Assembly (NCBI GenBank): GCA_030704615.1
Contig: CM060733.1
Span: 49,476,001-49,540,000, forward strand
Source: Takakia lepidozioides
Lineage: Eukaryota > Streptophyta > Takakiopsida > Takakiales > Takakiaceae
Length of the DNA: 64,000 nucleotides
Reading direction: 5' to 3'
A model generated the notes under the pieces. It had not been told where the DNA came from, made no database searches, and worked only from the letters and a program-made list of their open reading frames with translations. Made by a program: the position numbers and the translations under genes. Below, piece by piece: positions 35,066-47,590 of this stretch. Position 1 is the stretch's first letter. Every line of letters starts with the position of its first letter.

Positions 35066-36018
35066 TGAGTACGGTAGTTACAGTGTTTTCAATTTTTAAG
35101 TAGCTTGGCTTCCCTGAGTAAGGTAGTTGGGTGGGTGGGTGGCATTGACCATGTGGTGGATCAATCACATCAGCAACAAACTTTGGGGTGGTATAACACG
35201 GCTTAGGCCTAGAGAGAGGGAGAGGACCCCGGCCAAACAAAACACGTCTAGGTCTGTGGAAGTGAAGCTGAGCTCCTGCTGCCGACCTAATGTCTGTTCA
35301 TGACTTACGCCCACTTTACACACTAGGAGTCGAGGCCAACAAATCTTGGGCCAAGGGAGCCCATTTTTTAGTACTAATGGCCCTTTGGGTGGCCTCAAGT
35401 AAGCACTGAAATATTTTCTAGGGGCCAAGGGGCAGTGTAAAGGCCTCGGGGCCGAGTGGTAGAGGTTGAGGCTTCATAATCACATATAAACCTTGTGAAC
35501 CCCTCACGCTACCTCTTTGTGTCATCCACTGTTTGAACTCCTCTCACCTCTTGACCTAGTTTATCTGCACTCACCATGGATGCTCATAGGCACAAGGCTT
35601 TGGTGGCACTTCTGTTCTTCATGGCAGTCCGTCATGTGATGCCGTTATCTAATGGTCAAGACATATATCTGTGGCCCTGGACTTGAGGTAGTCGGACCTA
35701 CTTTCTGCATGTAAACCCACCTCCCAATCAGGGGGAATCTTCTCATCACTAAATACGGAATACATCTCACATGACACATTTCTGGCTTGGACAACTTCCA
35801 AGCTATGTGGAGGTAGAAAACCATAGCAACCCACATGCATCTTCAAGCTTCTCAAGTCCAAAGTGCTTTCATATACATCCAACTACTTTCGCTTGCCCAC
35901 GCCTTAAAGATGAATATAACTCTAGGGATTAAATGGCATCCCATAAAATATAGCACACTACCTAGTTGGGGCATAATACCATTACACTAGTGGTTGTGGT
36001 TCAAAACCACTTAAGTGT

Positions 36019-36130
36019 GTTGGATGTCATAAAATTGTCCACGTTCCCATTGGAAGGCAATAGCCTTCCATGATCAAGTGACACCATAAGTTATGCTTGC
36101 TTTAGCAAGTGTTCACAGTTTATTTCATTT
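36019..36130 (+). repeat. Dispersed repeat, TGTTGGATGTCA family
   Basis: It starts TGTTGGATGTCATAAAA and shares GGCAATAGCC and GTGACACCATAAGTTATGCT with the copies at 34660 and 44064. It may be an LTR 5' end. No internal retroelement region is attached. Confidence 0.5.
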
Positions 36131-37379
36131 TAGAGATTAACAACATGGTCCCTTCAATAATTATTGATAAAACTCTCTGGCAAGGGCTTCCTCCCCTTTC
36201 AACTTGTTTTTTTTTTTCTTAAAAACATGGTAAAATCCTAAAGCTTGTTGGAGAGTAGGAGCATTCAGGGAATGTGTGGAATTAATGTGCGGCTCAATAC
36301 AAACAACCACAAGGCTAACTGACCTCAATCAAAGAAGTGTCAAATGGACACACATGCAAATTGTAGGCCATCGGAAGGTTTGGTGAGGCTTCATATTCAT
36401 CTGCAGTATCTCTTGAGTCTTGACATGTTATGAAAGGGGAGAGAGGTAGACGAGGGAATCCAAAGAGGAATGTCTAACCTCTAGGGCAAGATTCAACATC
36501 CCTGAATGTGATCAAGACAAGTTCCAAAGACCACTAATTACATGTAAACTCAATAGAAAAATAAGTACCAGATGTAGAAATCTTCGGGATTATGGCACTA
36601 TCATCTTTTTGGCAACTTTGTTAACAATTTATGCTTGTTCTCTAGAGGTTCTCTCATTCCAATGTTTTAATGACACATTGTAAAATCATTTGAAAATAAG
36701 TTGTCATTGCGGTCCTTTTCCATATTCTTTTCATATATATATGAGGGATGATCAGAGCGTGTGTCTTCACACCAAAGATAATAATCAAATAAAACCATGT
36801 ACGAGTGCATTGTCCACGGAACTAGTGCCTCCGAGATCTAGGTAAGAGATAATAATGAAACAAAATAATGAAAGATAAACTAGGCCTCTGGGAGATCCGG
36901 TTAAAGATAATAATGAAACAAGGGAAGAATTGATTCAATTGTGATGGCATTTTCCATTTGTAAGGTAATGAAGTGAGGCAAAATCCATAGGCTATGGTTG
37001 GTAGCTTAAAATAAGATAAATAATTACCAATGTAACAAAAATGCCACGGACGACGAAATAGAAGGAGATGGTCCATAATGGAGCCTGCACATGGAGTGTT
37101 ATTCCCTGTCAAGGTCAGTAGAGTTTCCAGTAAAACTATAGCTGAATCGCTTGCTGTCGTTGGCAAATGGGCAGGCCATAACAGCTCTGATTTCAGGGTT
37201 GCACTACACACGCACAGAGACACGCACAAGAGTGGGACACCGATAGAGTATCACTTGGATTTCTCAAGAAGCTTTAAAATTTAAGTCTCAACATTTATAT
37301 GGCAACATGGTCTTCATAGAGCAATAAGGGTGCAACACCTATCTGTAGTTTTTCATTTACCTTTTTCCTATTTACCTCC

Positions 37380-37540
37380 AATATATTTATTTACCTGCGG
37401 GTAAAGGGTATCTCAGATTATTTACCCGTCTGAAGGGTAAGGGTAAGGGTAAGGGTAAATGAAATGGGCCAATCCGGATAAATCATTTACCCTTACCCTG
37501 ATTTATACGCCGGATAAATCCAGGTAAATGATTTACCCGC
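37380..37540. repeat. GGGTAA-rich palindromic block
   Basis: Four consecutive GGGTAA units lie at 37434-37457. They are flanked by several inverted matches of ATTTACCC and GGGTAAAT and a repeated GGATAAATC. The arrangement suggests the end of a small hairpin-rich DNA element rather than a telomere. Confidence 0.45.
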
Positions 37541-38399
37541 ACAACATTGGTCTATACTCGCGCATGAGACAAATGGTGAAGAAAAGGAGCATACTCAAAT
37601 TATTGATCAAGAATTATTGATCAAGCAATTCTGAAGTTATTTGTTTCTTTTCAGTTCAGGTAGATGCATAATAATACAAGATCAAACCTTATAAGACGTG
37701 ATTGATGTTAAGCTTTAGTTCAAACTTAGGTCATCTTTAGTTCAACTATTTTACATTTTAACAAGAAGACAGAGAGCAGTAAACTACATGAAAAATGATC
37801 TGTTGGGCCAAGAGATCATGTAGTCGCAAGGTATTTGGGTCAAACATAGAGTTAGAAATAGCTATGAATAGAAGTTGGAGATATGATATAATGAAAATTT
37901 GGCCAATGTCATCTTTCACTTTTTTGCTTTCAATAAAGGTTGGTTGTGTAACTCGATGAGATGGCCAATCAAATCATCATTTAGCATTCAATACATTATG
38001 GTGTTATGTCTTGAAAATGGTTATTTTGATCTTTCAACTTCCAGTAGAGAGTTGGCAGTACATTTCAGATCAAATGACTTATTTCATCACATGAAATTAT
38101 ATTATTGAATAATATTGTCAAATTTACCCTCCAATTTACAATATGTGTTGGTAAAACATTTTATATGGAATAACTTAATCTATTAGATAACATGACTGTT
38201 TTTATTTTACATCATCGTGAATGAAATGAACATTAATTTCATAACCTAAAAAGAGTATTGTACAAATGTTATAAACACACACATTATATATATATATATA
38301 TATATATACCTGAAGGAAATCAGGCCCCTTAAGTCTATGGATGAAATACCTTGAGGCAAGTACAAGCTCATGAAATAGCCCTCAAAGAAAGGGGAGAGA

Positions 38400-38480
38400 A
38401 TTATGTCCACACCTGACAAGGTAGCAGGATTTGAGCCCAAAATCACCTCGATGGCACTCGATGTACTATCCAAACTGAGA
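38400..38480 (-). repeat. Possible tRNA-derived SINE copy
   Basis: The reverse complement holds GGCTCAAATCC (38427-38437), close to a Pol III B box. It is preceded by GAGTGCCATCGAGGTGATT, which matches the copy at 55875-55930. Only this core is shared, so the SINE call is tentative. Confidence 0.3.
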
Positions 38481-39404
38481 CTATGTAGGTAAGATTCTCC
38501 CGTATGGTTTTTGTTTTTTCTGCAACACCAAATTAACCGGGATTGAGGAAGGACATTATTAGGAGGGGGGCTACGATAGTCAGAAAAGGGAAGAGCTGGA
38601 TCTACTTGAGTTTTGTCGATTGTTATTTTTTCATTCAAGTTATTTTGAGGCGGAAGCACAATGGACATCGTGTCTCCACTCATGACATTGTGCCCTATAT
38701 AATCTGTATTGAAAAGGTTACATTCTTATTTTGTTCTCTGCTCCTCAGTTTGACAAATTCTATAAACTTCTCCGCTTTACCCGCATTGTCCCACTAGGAA
38801 CCATGATAGCACACCCTCCAATGTCAATCATCATGTACAAAAACTGATTATTCACTGACAATTTTTTCCAAACCCAATATTACAAGAATTCTTGAATCTT
38901 CAGTTACATATGCATTACAATGTTATTTGTGCATCAACAATTTTTTTACATGCATGTGAACTATCCCTGTTGAGTTACCACAGACAAAAAATAGCAGAAA
39001 GAGCTATGCATTCAAATGAGCTTAATGAAGATGCTGGCAACTGGCTGGTTGATATTGAGTACTATATCTAATTCATAAATTTAATTCATAAATTGCTGGA
39101 GCACTTATAAGACAGAAAGACATATCACCGTAATTGAAATCTTAGTTGCACACATTACGTCCGTCACGTCATCACGTCGCATCAGAAGTGACGCTGACGC
39201 AACCTAAGTTATGTTTATTTTTTGTTAGTAAAAATATATATAAATGAGAGGTGGAAACAATGTTACATTAGTAGCTACATCATATTGACTGACACGTTGA
39301 CATATTAATAATACCGTAATAATTTAAAAATTAAAAATGTAACTCCAACTGCTATATATTGACAGTCGAATCTAATTTAAAATTTAAAAACAACGGCTTT
39401 AAGA

Positions 39405-40300
39405 ATACATGTGACCGCCAAAATTTGGTGGTCGTAGGTTTTATTTTTTTACAAATACGTGCAACCGTCAAAATTTGGCGGTTGCATGTAATTTGTTTTG
39501 AAATAAATATGCGCAACCACCCAAATCCGACGGTCGTATGATAATTTTTTGAAAAATAAGTGCGACCATTGAAATTCAGCGATCGCACATATTGGAAAAA
39601 TATAAAAAATTACATGCGACCGCCAACCTAGGTGGTCACACTAATGTTTCTAAAATAGAAATATATATATATATTTTCCCAAAAATGGATGCGACCGCCA
39701 ATTAAAAAATAAAAACATAATATGAAACCGTTAGCCGTAGCAGTCGTACCAATTTTTGAAAAACTATTTGTTGGTGTTTTATTTGGTTGAAAATGGGTGC
39801 GGCCACCAATTATGGTCGTACCTATTTTTAAGCAAAGCAAAACTTTACATAAGACCGCCAACCTTGGCGGTCAAAACCACTTTTGGAATTATTTATTTAT
39901 TTTTAAGCAAATCCTTGAAATTAGGTGCAACCGCCGATTATTGCGGTTGTATCTATTTGAAAATTACAAGCAACTGCCAACCCTGGCAGTCGCCTCAATT
40001 TTTGATAATATACATGCGACCACCATAATTAGTTGTTACACCTATTTAAAAGAAGAAGAAAAAAACAGATAATCACCAATTATGGCAGTTGTACATATTT
40101 AAAAAAAATGGCGGTCGCACCTATTTTCTTAGAAATTAAGAATTAAAATATGGCAGCTTATTAAAACTGAATATTCAAGCAACCTCTAATATTTGGTGGT
40201 TGTATATTATTAAGAAAACTTTAATAGTTGGTGGACGCAACTAATTAAAAAATATAAAAAACAGAAACGACAGTCAAAACTCGGCTATCGCAATTTATTT
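39405..40300. repeat. Array of imperfect GCGACCGCCA/TGGCGGTCGC palindromes
   Basis: About 15 short inverted motifs occur every 45-70 bp. Each has a left arm like TGCGACCGCCA and a right arm like TGGCGGTCGCA with an AT-rich centre (for example near 39411, 39463, 39615, 39852, 39925 and 39970). AT-rich spacers separate them. Copies are degenerate. The architecture is like subterminal arrays of CACTA-type elements, but I could not find CACTA termini around it. Confidence 0.75.
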
Positions 40301-41299
40301 GTTAATGTTTTAATAATATGCTTTTAGTGCTAATTAAATCTACGTGTGCAACCGTGGTCCACCTGGACTGTCACCTTGATATCTATAGTAAAAAAAAATT
40401 GTAGTAAAAGTTGAATGTTAATAATGACAAGAGATACTGTCAATTTTGGCCATGACGCGACGTATGTCTAGACGTGACTTCGCGTATCAGCGCCACGTCA
40501 CATCCATTTGTGCAACCCTGTTCAAAATGTCCATATCTTGTGTAATAAGTGATTTTTCATTTGTCTCATTTTCTTATTCGTATAACGTTGTAAGTTCATC
40601 TCAAGTCGATCGTCGTAAAATTTTGTGCCAAAGTTGTTCGATGAGTCCAAAAATCAGTTGTAACGGCTAACAATTTTTTATGGTGATTTTATTGAGCGCA
40701 CTATAGTGTACACACATGCGTAACGGATTCGTCATTCTTTTTTACGAACAAGAAGGTGCTCCTGCAAATGATTTCAAATGTCAGATTAAGTTCATCGACA
40801 AATTTTCATCAATGTACTCGCATAATGTAGCCAACTCCGTCTGAGATAAGTTATAAATTGGGCCGAATGGTGGTTAGGCTCTTTTTTGTAATTTAATGGC
40901 ACAATCATAAAGACGATGTTCCGGTAATATGTACGTGCTTTTCTTCTCAAAAGTAAGTTTTCTATTGCAATGCAACGGGTAGTCTTCTCATTGAGATGAG
41001 CCCTTCTAGAGTCTTAAGTGAGCCATTGTTTTCACTACATTGGACATGGCTTGAGAAAATGTTGAAAGCTCTGATATCCTGTGGGTGGAATTTTTTTGTT
41101 TCAAATTTCTCCCACGGTTTAGAAGCTTTCGATAGAAAAACTAAAAGGCCAGCAATCATCTTCATAAATTTATATTATATAAGTTAGCCTTCTGCAATGG
41201 TAGTGGCCACCACGATGCTCTCCTCCCCTTCCTCTCCCAAGTCTTTCCCCGTTTCATGATGCTTTCAAACCAGACACAAACGCACAGCCTGCCCTTTTG
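40301..41299. other. Unassigned spacer
   Basis: No gene was recognised. The 40380-40410 interval contains GTAGTAAAA-type sequence that could be a decayed transposon end. Confidence 0.25.
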
Positions 41300-41555
41300 G
41301 TCTGTTGCATACCGTAAGGCTTCCAGTCCATTCACCACAAGGAAAGAGGAGAATAGAATCCATGTAGCGTACTGTTCGCTCATAGAGAAAGCCGAGTCTT
41401 TTGTCTACATTGAGAACCACTTCTTCATTTCAGATCTAAATAATGATAATGCGATCGAGCTGTGTTGACAAGCTCCGCGAACATCAACGACAGAAGTCTA
41501 CTGGGTTCGCATGACTCAGAGATGGGTGTGGCATGGAAGACGAGGATTACGTGAC
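41300..41555 (+). pseudogene. Phospholipase D-zeta (PX/PH-PLD) pseudogene fragment
   Basis: The plus frame encodes IHVAYCSLIEKAESFVYIEN, then HFFISDLNND. This is the conserved block of plant PLD-zeta upstream of the second HKD motif. After a stop and frame change near 41465, the sequence reads SSANINDRSLLGSHDSEMG, the block that follows the second HKD in the enzyme. Roughly 130 residues, including that HKD motif, are missing between them, so this is a truncated dead copy. Confidence 0.75.
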
Positions 41556-41889
41556 GTCCTACAGTTAACCCCGAAATGTGCATAAAACACCAATTTGAAC
41601 AGATACATGAGTCTGTAGCCTTGAAACATAACACATTTTATGGAATCAACATAAAGTTTTTTCTTACCTTCGTTCCACCTCCACTGCAATACACCTCGCC
41701 CACTCCAACTCCCTGGACACCTTAGCTGGGTGCTCAACCTTTTTGTTTCTGACGACTCTGACAACCATACAAAGATTTTTGGTACCTGTTGCGTTCTCTT
41801 ACAAGGAAAATGACACTGGCAGAAACTCACATCCCTGAGGGAACCCTGGGTGTAGGGCGAGATTGAACCACCGTCTGCAATGTGCTGAA

Positions 41890-42780
41890 ATTCACATTGA
41901 TAGTGTGCTGCCTACCTCTGTACTGTAAATCCCCCCCCCCATGGGATCATGGATGACATTTGTGGGTCTGGTGATATCCTTAAAATGAATGGGTAGTGCT
42001 TCAATACCTTTGTCCGTTATTGTGTTGATCGGAATTGCACAAATTTCAAATGTCGCATTCTTCTTTGTTGTCCTCATAAAAGTTTTAGCTCTAAGAATTG
42101 GAGGCCGAATATTTTTGATACTTTTACATTTTTGTCTCGTAGAAATTCTTCGTGATCGATAGTCAATGTCAGGATTATGTAGTACATACTACAAACCAGG
42201 GGAGCCTAATGGTCAAATGATGCGTAAGAGATTGGATGATGTCAAGAACAATCTGCGATATTTGATCTTCAAGCTTCACCTTTAGTGATTGAGTTTCGTG
42301 GATAACATCACCTAGTGCTAACGGTCGTCTATCAATGACTTCAATTTTGGGCCGAGAATGTTTTTTTTTACGAACGTCAAATTGTGTTGTTTTACATGCT
42401 GAAGCTCCCAAGTCGAAAAGTGATTCTTTGGGATGTCACGATTTTGCATTCTAATTTTAACATGGATTGTGAAATGAAATGCAGGGTTGGAGGTAGCAAA
42501 AGATTATTTTGTAAGGAAATGGTCGTGTCCAACCACATGGTCCCTACTGAGACTAGACATCTTTGTTTTCTGATGTCACTATATCAAAGTTCGTTGGAGT
42601 TATGCCCCAAGCTTTGAATCTTCTTTTGATGGGGCAATTTCCCGCTATGCGATCGGGTTCTCTATAATATAGACACAATCTATTTGACTTTTGTCTTTGT
42701 TTTTCTTCTTGCATCTGTGGTTTAAATCGAGTAGCATCAATTTGCATATGATTATTGCCATGCATATGGTTGGTCGTCAT
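41890..42780 (-). mobile_element. Ty3/gypsy gag-protease remnant
   Basis: On the minus strand, 42553-42780 encodes CLYYREPDRIAGNCP, a CCHC-like zinc knuckle with the second cysteine changed to Tyr. Downstream frames give IVLDIIQSLTHHLTIRLPWF, like the end of a retropepsin, and the 41892-42077 frame (ATFEICAIPI). No reverse transcriptase follows. It is a short dead piece of a different gypsy copy from the one at 15.5 kb. Confidence 0.6.
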
Positions 42781-44063
42781 GTTTAGTATGGTGGTAGTAA
42801 AAGCAATGGTATTGTGCTGGATTGCTATAAGATAGCATACCCTATTACCTCCCTTTTAAGCTCATGGATTTTTATTGCACAAAATACTTTATATTATCTT
42901 ACATCCGAAATATATGTAATGATGTGATGACGCTTCCATATAGAACAATTTTTTGCTTCAATTTTGGTGTGTGTATGAATTTGTTATAATTTACTGAACT
43001 AAATTTTTCAACTGGCCTCTTCTGCCTCTTGATACATCTATCATACATCTAGTCTGGGCCCACATCTATCCTTGCAAGCGCTCATTATGTTTATTCAGCG
43101 TTCTGATTATGGTTATTGTCAGATTAGAATAACTTTTAATACACTGTTTAACTACATGTTGACTTTTATAGTTTACAGTTTTTATGTTAATAAAAACAAG
43201 TCAGGGAAATATTTTAAAGATGACTCAATCTTAACCTAGCTAGTATCCTATTGGGCCAAATCTAATGTTGCTCTAATTTTCTTAGATCTCTGTCACCTGC
43301 AGCTTAGGATTCCCCCTCTTTCCCAACTTCAAACCACTCAACTGATAATCCTAAATGCGTCCTTCACTTTATCCCGAATGTCCATCCCTATCCTCATTAT
43401 CGTGCATGCTGCAGGTAAACATCTCGTGATTCATCTCGTGTAGTTTTGCAAAAACACCCCGTGATTCATGCATTGTCATGTCTACAAACACAGAGATCCA
43501 TCTACAGTAGGCCGCAGAACTAAACTCGACGTTTGGAAGCTGTGGTAACAATCTCATTAAAAAATGCACCTCATTCAAATATAAAGACACTTAACATATC
43601 GCATTAAAAACGTATCGTCGTGTTCAAATTAACATTAATAATGTCATCCATCCACATGATGGAATGAACAAAATTCCGTCCATATTTTTGCATAATTCCG
43701 TCCATGTGTCCAGTGCGTTTGCCAAGGACGCCAAGGACGGTTTAGGGATTTTTTTTGGAGGGCGGAATTAGGAAAGAAGCCGGCGATAGGGTAGGCTACC
43801 TTATTGGTTAGCATTGAGTAAACTACAAGCCTTGTAGCAAGATAGTTAATATGGATTCAAAACTTCCTCAAATACAATTAAATAAGTAGGGCCCTAAGGC
43901 TAGTATAAGGTAGAGACTAGCATGTGAGAGCCATAAATGAAGTGGCTACTATGATTTTTAATTTTTCCTTAAAATTATATATATATATTATATATATAAT
44001 TAAACTTGTTGAGTTGTGCCATTTTGCGGTGTGACACAACAATTTGAATAATATTAATCACAT
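42781..44063. other. Unassigned AT-rich spacer
   Basis: No gene was recognised. A TA repeat lies at 43977-44000. Confidence 0.3.
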
Positions 44064-44240
44064 GTTGGATGTCACAAAGTGTCTACATTTCTCATCTAAA
44101 GGCAATATCCCTTGAATGACATCATAAGTTAGGGTTGCTTCGACAACGTGTTCGTAATCTCTCCATGTGGATTCAAATGTATGCACCCAGAAAGCAACGG
44201 TAGAGACAGTACCAATACTAAACAATAAACCTCCGAAAAT
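44064..44240 (+). repeat. Dispersed repeat, TGTTGGATGTCA family
   Basis: It starts TGTTGGATGTCACAAAGTG and aligns with the copies at 36019 and 34660 through the GACATCATAAGTTAGGGTTG and CAAATGTATGCACC blocks. Confidence 0.6.
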
Positions 44241-44648
44241 CTGGGAAGGGCTCTTCCTGAAGGTCGGCAAAATGGGATTGGACCGGCCAATGGGGAGGGA
44301 ATGCTGGCCAATTGGAATGGGTGGATGGTGAGGGCAAGTATAGAGGGTAGCGTAGAAACCTGAAGGTCTGCTGAAAGATCTAGAGCATTCAAGAAGGAGG
44401 ATGAGGCGGCAACAGACTCTAGAAACATTTGAGAAGTAGGATATAAACACGTGGTTGTGGTGCAAGGACGGTGAGGCAGTGACGGACGGTGGGGCCCGTG
44501 ACTTGCGGCTGCTGCACGAGGAGCTTAGAGTGGTGCCCAGTACGGTGGGGCCAGTGAATTGCAGGAGGAGCCTAGAGCGGTGCTAGGTACGGTGGGCCCA
44601 GTGGGTTGCGGGTGCTCTAAGAGGAGGCAGCATCATAGGGTATAGAAA

Positions 44649-45485
44649 ATGGTGAGGATGAAAGTTGTGGCTAGGGAGAGGGCAAAAGAAAAATGCAAGA
44701 TCAGTGAAAAGTATGTGGAAGTCAGTGTTTCCATCGGTATGTGTGCAGCGGATATAGACGTCATATGTTTACAGAAGATGAAAAATTTCATCGACCGTAT
44801 ATGCATCTATGTGCATTGGAGAGCATTGATACTCTGTTTTGTCCTTACAAATGGTTTGTACAGTGTACGTCTCCAGCTTGTTGATGTAAAACAGACTCAT
44901 TAAAAAAGAACTTGGATGGGATGATCCCAAAGTTGTACCTCTGGGATATAGTTCATTGTAAAGCCCTTCGAGGAAAAGGTTTGCATATTTTTATTGGTAT
45001 GGTTGGTTACTATTTGAAGAACGTCGACAAACCTGGTTTCAAATTTGTGCACCGCAATGTCAGTTCTGAACATATGCAGAATGGACTTGAAGAGTATATC
45101 AAGTACAACGCTTCATCAATTAAAAAACGAGTGTGCATGTCTCACACATCAAAATTTATTAGAGTACGCACAAATGTGGTCAAAATACAAAATGTGCAAA
45201 CAACTTGATACCGCCCTGCCAAGTGTTCTCTTCAACATGTTAAAATCTAGTTAATTCTATCCTGCAGCATCTTGGGTTGTTCCATTTAAAAATAGCGGCA
45301 TGGATTTTAACAGAGCTCAATCGATCTGGAATGCAATGATCGAACTGCATGTGTTAGAAATGGTGGATGTGGTACGGATTTTCTTTGAATGTGGTACAAC
45401 TAGTTCTCGTTTGCGGGAATTGTACTCTATTGAACTTGCAGAGAAGGCTGATGTTAAATCGGGGTTGTCCAATTCTATAGGTTAA
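44649..45485 (+). pseudogene. HUH Rep-like reading frame, broken
   Basis: Three plus frames carry one apparent protein. The first (44649-44903) has VSVSIGMC, resembling Rep motif I, and a degraded basic/LQ region where an HUH box would lie. The second (44912-45208) has GMVGYYLKN, which fits the Y-x-x-K catalytic motif III, then HRNVSSEHMQNGLEEYIKY. The third (45285-45485) has MDFNRAQSIWNAMIE. Stops and frameshifts separate them. The order fits HUH endonucleases of replication-initiator type (CRESS-like or Replitron-like). This is a recognition-based proposal: the HUH motif itself is not clearly visible, so function is lost or the family is different. Confidence 0.4.
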
Positions 45486-46100
45486 ATACACAGTCTTCCT
45501 ACTCCAATGCATACTCTTGTTGCTCAACAAGTTCCATACATCCCTGTATCTCTTAGAACCCGTGGGGACGAGCATGCATTTTAGATCTATTAATTGCTTT
45601 CTTTGGTGTTTTTATGTTCTTTTAACTTTCAATTGTTTATATTTGTAAAAAGAGGCTGCATTCTTTATTGCCTAGAGCTCAGTGGATCCTGTGCACATCG
45701 AGTACTCGATAAGTCTCTCTTTGTGAAATTATTTGTCTCTTCCTTGGATTAAGGGTCAGAGAAGTGGGACAAGGAGTTTCCCTTGTTTCCCTTTTCTCTT
45801 GCACAAAATGAAAAAAAAAAAAAACAATTAACTAGATGACTAATCTATATTCATGGCAGGATAATATGTGAAGAGGAAGCGATGGAGCTCCGCGAAACGC
45901 AGAAGGAGACTTCGCGAGCAAGCTCAACGGTCTCTACGGCTCCAACGTCTCTTCAGGAGAGACCCACCAAGCTCCAGTCCATGCTTCATCACCAAACTAT
46001 CAAACGCACGGCGCTCTCTACTGCTACCCATCAATATCAACCCAGGCCCAAGGCATCGTCAACGCACTCAAAAAACGGACCGCTCTCAGTTCTGCTCTAG
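45486..46100. other. Spacer before the LINE
   Basis: No gene was recognised. An A-run lies at 45810-45823. The 5' end of the LINE probably falls within or just after this interval, but no target duplication could be fixed. Confidence 0.3.
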
Positions 46101-46439
46101 ATGACCTCATCATCCACAATGATGGTTTTGAGGTGATACTTATCTCCTCTTGTTAACAAAACTCACCATCTCTATCCATCTACCTTCATCCCCGACATGA
46201 ACTGCTACACCCAGCTCCCATGGCACTTTTCAATTGAATGACCGCAACCAAGTTTAGCTCCTGTCCCTGAGCATTCAAGCCGTTCCAATCCACCCCCGGG
46301 AGCTCACTGCCTTCGTGGCGCCAAACGCAAAGTTCTCTTCACTCAGCTCTTCGCTTTGAGCAAAGACAGCCAAATCTAGCTACACTAGATTTTTGTTGCG
46401 AACGCAGAGCCTCCCCCCCCCCCTCTTCCACCAGCAACA

Positions 46440-47590
46440 ATGGGTCCTAGCTATCTCCACAAAGGCCAACGGAGGCATCCCAAAGGCAGAATCCCACGAG
46501 ACATCACAAGAAATCCTATGCAGCGCCCTCCAATGCACTCGGGCTCTGATTTCTTCCTTGCTCACCAGGCTCTAGCTCTTGGAGAGGATATATTTGGACC
46601 TGCTCAACAACATGTAGTAATGGAGCAACACTCTCTTGAGCCAGGAGGGCCAAGCTCGCCAGCGCATTCAAGCTCCTCCCAAAACTCCAAAAGAAAGGAG
46701 GATAGACCTCTGGAAGACACTACTTCCATTCAAGAGGCCATGGGTAAGGACCCATTCTCCATTCAACTGGACATCCAGAGCTTGAATCAAAAGATTGCTG
46801 ACATGCAAGAGAGAAGCATCCTCCTTCACTTTCCAGGGAAGAAAGTGGATCGCTCTTCTGTGAGAAAATGGGTCACATCCCATCTGGGAGGGCAAGGTGA
46901 TCTTCAACAACACTTCTGCCATGCAAAGGGGAGGAGATTTTATTCCATTCTATTTGAAAATAGGCAGCTCAAAAGGCCTTACATTTCAATCCCCACCTCA
47001 AAGGGTACAATGTTAACATATTCCCATGGTCCCCAATGATGGGCAACAAAAATGGCAAGATATGGGCCCCTAGAATTGTGGTGGTTTCACAAATAATTCC
47101 AGACCAGTATCTCTTCGTTCTCCCTGTCATATTTGGAAACTCTCTTGGATGCTATCTAGGATGTTTGGCAGTCTTTGATCCCAACATGCCCTTGGAGGCT
47201 CTGAGAAATGACCCTGCATGGAAAGATGCCACGATAGCCTCAAAAATCAAGGAAAATGGGGCCCCAAAAATGGTCATCATGATGCCAAGTGAAGACACAA
47301 TACCAGAATATGTCAGGCTGCCAATTGACGACATGGGTAACTTCTTCACAATCAAGCTAATGGAGGACTGCTCCAGCTCAGCCTGCTTCAACTGTGGGAT
47401 GCAGGGGCACATGAAAGCTCAATGCACCCAAGGAAAAAGGAAAAGACAATCTCCAAAGAAGAACGCAACCCCCCAATCAACCTCCACCCTCCACAGACTC
47501 ATGGACCTCAGCCAGGCATTCTTCGCAATCAGCTGCCTCCTTCCAACACAAGCGTCCCACATCAAGAGGCTAGAGCTCAAGAATGGATGA
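46440..47590 (+). pseudogene. LINE ORF1 (gag-like, DUF4283 plus CCHC)
   Basis: The first frame from 46440 carries a DUF4283-like domain (LLHFPGKKVDRSSVRKWVTS). It continues after a frameshift near 47036 with DPNMPLEALRNDPAWK and the zinc knuckle CFNCGMQGHMKAQC near 47390. This order is typical of plant LINE ORF1, an RNA-binding protein of the retrotransposition particle. A serine/proline-rich region follows. Confidence 0.75.

Larger units (their letters stand above)
35066..39400. other. Long gene-poor stretch
   Basis: No protein-coding gene was recognised. It contains a dispersed-repeat copy at 36019-36130, a tRNA-like A-box sequence near 35450 (GGCCGAGTGGTAGAGG), AT microsatellites at 36736-36748 and 38284-38309, a GGGTAA-rich block at 37380-37530, and a possible SINE near 38400. 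Confidence 0.4.

Noticed and set aside
35440-35520. A functional tRNA gene
   Set aside because: An A-box-like sequence is present, but no cloverleaf with matching acceptor stem could be drawn.
37434-37457. Interstitial telomere
   Set aside because: The unit GGGTAA lacks a T compared with the plant telomere repeat TTTAGGG and occurs in only four copies within a palindromic context.
39405-40300. CRISPR-like array
   Set aside because: The genome is eukaryotic, repeats are degenerate palindromes without unique equal-length spacers, and no cas genes exist.
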